Shown one piece after another: positions 6,314-8,552 of a DNA stretch of 8,552 nucleotides. Position 1 is the stretch's first letter; each line of letters opens with the position of its first letter. This DNA is from CAZFIO01 sp964519585 (lineage in GTDB: Bacteria > Bacillota > Clostridia > Tissierellales > Tissierellaceae), in NCBI GenBank assembly GCA_964519585.1, contig CAZFIO010000094.1, positions 1 to 8,552 of the forward strand, in the 5' to 3' direction. Below the pieces are notes generated by a model. It saw nothing but the letters and a program-made list of their open reading frames with translations, had not been told where the DNA came from and ran no database searches. Both the position numbers and the translations under genes were made by a program.

Positions 6314-6526
6314 ATTTGATGAAATAGCCATTCTCCAAAAGGAATATTAATAACCGGCATAAGCTTCTTAATTTCAATACTTACAGGAATATGAAATTTA
6401 ACTAGTGACTCAAGGAAATGCCCTAAAACTTGGGGAATTTATAAAAAACAGTTATAATCTGTTTAATCATATAGAAAAACTTATTTTTTATAGCTATTAT
6501 ATAAATTATTTAATGGTATTATATGA
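6314..6526. other. Non-coding divergent intergenic region
   Basis: This part of the roughly 300-base space between the opu promoter and the GGDEF-EAL gene holds no frame with a ribosome-binding site. It is A+T-rich and contains two short dyads: AATTTCA/TGAAATT (6370-6376 and 6392-6398) and AAACAG/CTGTTT (6446-6451 and 6459-6464). The second dyad encloses a TATAAT (6453-6458) that lies 17 bases after TTGGGG (6430-6435), a weak + strand promoter candidate. No c-di-GMP riboswitch motif was found. Confidence 0.5.
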
Positions 6527-6532
6527 TATAAT
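6527..6532 (+). promoter_or_regulatory. Extended -10 promoter candidate for the GGDEF-EAL gene
   Basis: TGATATAAT (6524-6532) gives a consensus -10 with the TGn extension, 81 bases upstream of the GTG start. The -35 position (6504-6509, AATTAT) is poor, which extended -10 promoters can tolerate. The weaker element at 6430-6458 is an alternative. Surrounding A+T richness lowers confidence. Confidence 0.5.
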
Positions 6533-6613
6533 CTTATTATGTTATTGATCGGATTTCTAGTAAAAAGATGTTTTTGAAATTCTTATTAAATTTACTTCAA
6601 GGGGAGGTATTTT

Positions 6614-8479
6614 GTGAGAAGATTTATGGGCATGTTTGGAAACAATCAGGAAGAGATAATAGAAAATGCTCTAGGAGGGAGACTTGTAGAAAACTTAGGA
6701 ATTAATTTAGAAGATAGGTATTTAGTACAGGATTCCAATGATTTATTTGTGATTATTGATGCAAAGGGAATAGTAAGTTTTGCAACTGAAGGTGGGGAAA
6801 GTTTTTTTGGTGTACAATCAAAAGATATGTATGGGAAAAATCTGTTTGATTTTTGCTGTATAGAGGATTCAACTACTATCCAGGACATGCTTAAAACAGT
6901 TATAAGAAGTCCAGATAAATCAACCATAAAAAATACAAGCAAAAATGATGACTCGAATAATATTACTTATTTTGAAATTCGCATGATGAACTATCTAAAA
7001 GAACCCTCTATAGGTGGAATAGTTATTGTGTTTAGAAATATAACTAGGAAAGTTCAATTAGAACAAAGCTTGGATTATATCTCTACACATGATAAAACTA
7101 CATCACTACCAAATCATATTCTTTTCCAAAGTAGACTTAAGGAAGCATGTGTGGAGGGCCGTAGGGAACGGTCCAACTTTGCTCTAATGATAATAGATAT
7201 ATATGATTTTAAGTATATAAATAACACCCTGGGCTATATATGTGGAGACCAATTAATTTCTGAGATTGGACATAGGATAACAGAACTTGTTCAAGAAAGG
7301 GGTTTTGTATCTAGGTACTATGGAGATCAGTTTTCAATTATTGTTACAGATTTTGTAGATATTGAAAACTGCACAGAACTAGTTGAGAGGATATTGGAAT
7401 TATTTAATGAGCCCTTTGTGGTGGATAAATATGAAGCCTATATCTCTGTAAGTATAGGTGTTGGGGTTTTTCCTGATGATGGTTCTGATGCCTTTAGCTT
7501 AGAGAGAAATGCCAGCAAGGCCCTGTATTATGCGAAGAGTGAAGGCAAAAATAATTATAAATTTTATTCATCTGGTGGGGATATTTCCAGCTTTAAACAT
7601 TTTGAGTTAAGGAATGATCTCTACAAGGCCATTGAAAGAAATCAGTTAGAATGTCACTTTCAGCCTATAGTAAATATAAAAAATGGAACCATACTTGCGG
7701 CGGAAGCCTTTATCAGGTGGTCCCACCCAACTTGGGGAATTCTTAATGCAAATGAGTTTATAGACCTGGCAGAAGATTCTGGCCTGATTGTAGATATAGG
7801 CAAATGGATACTAAGAGATGTTTGTAAGAACTATAGCCAGTGGTTAAAAAGAGGATTCTCTAAAATTAATATCCATATAAACTACTCATCAATTCAATTT
7901 TTTGAGAAGGATTTTATTGAAAATATTACAGAGATAATTAATGAATTTAGACTAGACCCTAGTTTTTTAGTAATAGAACTTACTGAAGCTATACTAATGC
8001 ATGGGGACCTAAGTACTGTAGAGAATATAAAGACCCTACAGAATCTAGGGATTAAGATTGCTGTAGATGATTTTGGAATGGGGATTTCGTCCCTTAATTA
8101 CCTAGATTCATTTAATGTAGATATGTTGAAATTGGATAAGTCTTTTATAAAGGAAATTCCAGATAATATCAATGGAAGTAAAATCCTCAGGGCCTTAGTA
8201 AACTTAGCTATAGATTTAGATTTGAAGCTAGTAATCAAAGGGATTGAAAACTGGAAGCAACTATCCTACTTAAGAGGGATGAATTGTCGCCTAGGCCAAG
8301 GCTATGTATTTAGTAAGGCCTTATCTGTGAAGCAGTTTGAAAGAGTCTTGTCCAAAAAGGTGATAAGGCCTATAAGACAAACTACAGATACCGAGTTTGT
8401 GGAAAAACGAAGGTTTTTCCGGGTTGAGTTTTTAAATCATTTAGAGGGTGTAATGACAATCTTGGAAATAGGGGGCTAG
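6614..8479 (+). CDS. PAS-GGDEF-EAL protein with truncated C-terminal PilZ domain; both catalytic motifs degenerate
   Basis: The product is 621 residues from GTG 6614; GGGGAGG at 6601-6607 is correctly spaced for it and too far from ATG 6626. A PAS domain lies at about 36-148 (LFVIIDAKGIVSFATEGGESFFG), then GGDEF at about 152-320 and EAL at about 330-580. No membrane segment is seen, so it is cytoplasmic. The GGDEF signature is Y236-G-D-Q-F240, and DxLTGLPN reads DKTTSLPN; the RxxD inhibitory site is absent. In the EAL domain, E364 (EAF), N423, E455, E458, D485, D486, K506 and Q562 are kept, but the EGVE motif reads K542-G-I-E. Diguanylate cyclase activity is unlikely and phosphodiesterase activity doubtful; a c-di-GMP or GTP sensing role is inferred. 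Residues 597-621 begin a PilZ domain (R599xxxR603) that is cut by TAG 8477. Confidence 0.92.
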   Translation: MRRFMGMFGNNQEEIIENALGGRLVENLGINLEDRYLVQDSNDLFVIIDAKGIVSFATEGGESFFGVQSKDMYGKNLFDFCCIEDSTTIQDMLKTVIRSPDKSTIKNTSKNDDSNNITYFEIRMMNYLKEPSIGGIVIVFRNITRKVQLEQSLDYISTHDKTTSLPNHILFQSRLKEACVEGRRERSNFALMIIDIYDFKYINNTLGYICGDQLISEIGHRITELVQERGFVSRYYGDQFSIIVTDFVDIENCTELVERILELFNEPFVVDKYEAYISVSIGVGVFPDDGSDAFSLERNASKALYYAKSEGKNNYKFYSSGGDISSFKHFELRNDLYKAIERNQLECHFQPIVNIKNGTILAAEAFIRWSHPTWGILNANEFIDLAEDSGLIVDIGKWILRDVCKNYSQWLKRGFSKINIHINYSSIQFFEKDFIENITEIINEFRLDPSFLVIELTEAILMHGDLSTVENIKTLQNLGIKIAVDDFGMGISSLNYLDSFNVDMLKLDKSFIKEIPDNINGSKILRALVNLAIDLDLKLVIKGIENWKQLSYLRGMNCRLGQGYVFSKALSVKQFERVLSKKVIRPIRQTTDTEFVEKRRFFRVEFLNHLEGVMTILEIGG

Positions 8480-8552
8480 AAGGTTAATACAGGTTCAACT
8501 AATATACTTATCAAGAATATTGGTCCAGGTGGGCTATGTATGGTTACCACTG
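8480..8552 (+). other. In-frame continuation of the PilZ domain past a TAG stop (edge-truncated)
   Basis: In the same frame as the PAS-GGDEF-EAL gene, the 24 codons after the TAG read KVNTGSTNILIK, then NIGPGGLCMVTT, open to the window edge. This fits the middle of a PilZ domain: NIGPGG occupies the place of the second c-di-GMP-binding motif (D/N)xSxxG, with Gly for Ser. Together with R599xxxR603 before the stop it would complete one PilZ domain, so the ancestral protein was probably PAS-GGDEF-EAL-PilZ. A single base change (AAG or similar to TAG), readthrough or a sequence error could explain the break. Confidence 0.75.

Noticed and set aside
6314..6613. A c-di-GMP riboswitch in the leader of the GGDEF-EAL gene
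   Set aside because: None of the conserved GEMM-I or GEMM-II motifs is present on the + strand.
8477..8479. Pyrrolysine encoded by the TAG in the PilZ domain
   Set aside because: The protein is not a methylamine methyltransferase, and TAG is an ordinary terminator for three other genes in the window, one of them with TAG in its ribosome-binding leader context and another with two TAGs in a row.

Overview
The window looks like chromosomal DNA of a low-GC, Gram-positive anaerobe (Bacillota, probably Clostridia or Tissierellia-like). The evidence is AGGAGG-type ribosome-binding sites at almost every gene, TTG and GTG starts, lipobox lipoproteins, an OpuA-type osmolyte transporter, and a textbook ydaO/yuaA-class (c-di-AMP) riboswitch. 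The left third (about 1-2700) reads visibly richer in G+C and uses different codons from the right two thirds; I did not compute the values.

Left block, + strand: the last 38 codons of an AraC-family regulator with its terminator (135-173), then a run of four co-directional genes. These are a small PAS-like sensory protein (TTG start at 291), a DUF4870/Tic20-like small membrane protein (800-1165), and two secreted lipoproteins (1228-2157 and 2205-2684). The lipoproteins appear to share a domain of about 95 residues, present once in the short one and probably twice in the long one. The block ends in a 15-bp inverted repeat that spans a stop codon, followed by a conventional terminator hairpin (2819-2855).

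Middle block, - strand, read right to left: a promoter (6285-6313), a c-di-AMP riboswitch aptamer (6154-6252), an intrinsic terminator serving as its expression platform (6094-6118), and then a compact glycine betaine/quaternary-amine ABC operon. The operon order is substrate-binding lipoprotein, permease, ATPase. The ATPase ends in a CBS pair, the domain type through which c-di-AMP inhibits OpuA/OpuC transporters in other Firmicutes. Osmolyte uptake here may therefore be controlled by c-di-AMP at both the RNA and the protein level.

Right block, + strand, divergent from the transporter: a PAS-GGDEF-EAL protein whose last residues begin a PilZ domain. An in-frame TAG interrupts that domain, and the same frame continues with recognisable PilZ sequence to the window edge. 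Its GGDEF motif is degenerate (YGDQF) and the EAL domain has Lys where the conserved Glu of the EGVE motif should be, so it looks more like a c-di-GMP receptor or relic than an active enzyme. No mobile element, CRISPR array, tRNA or rRNA was seen.
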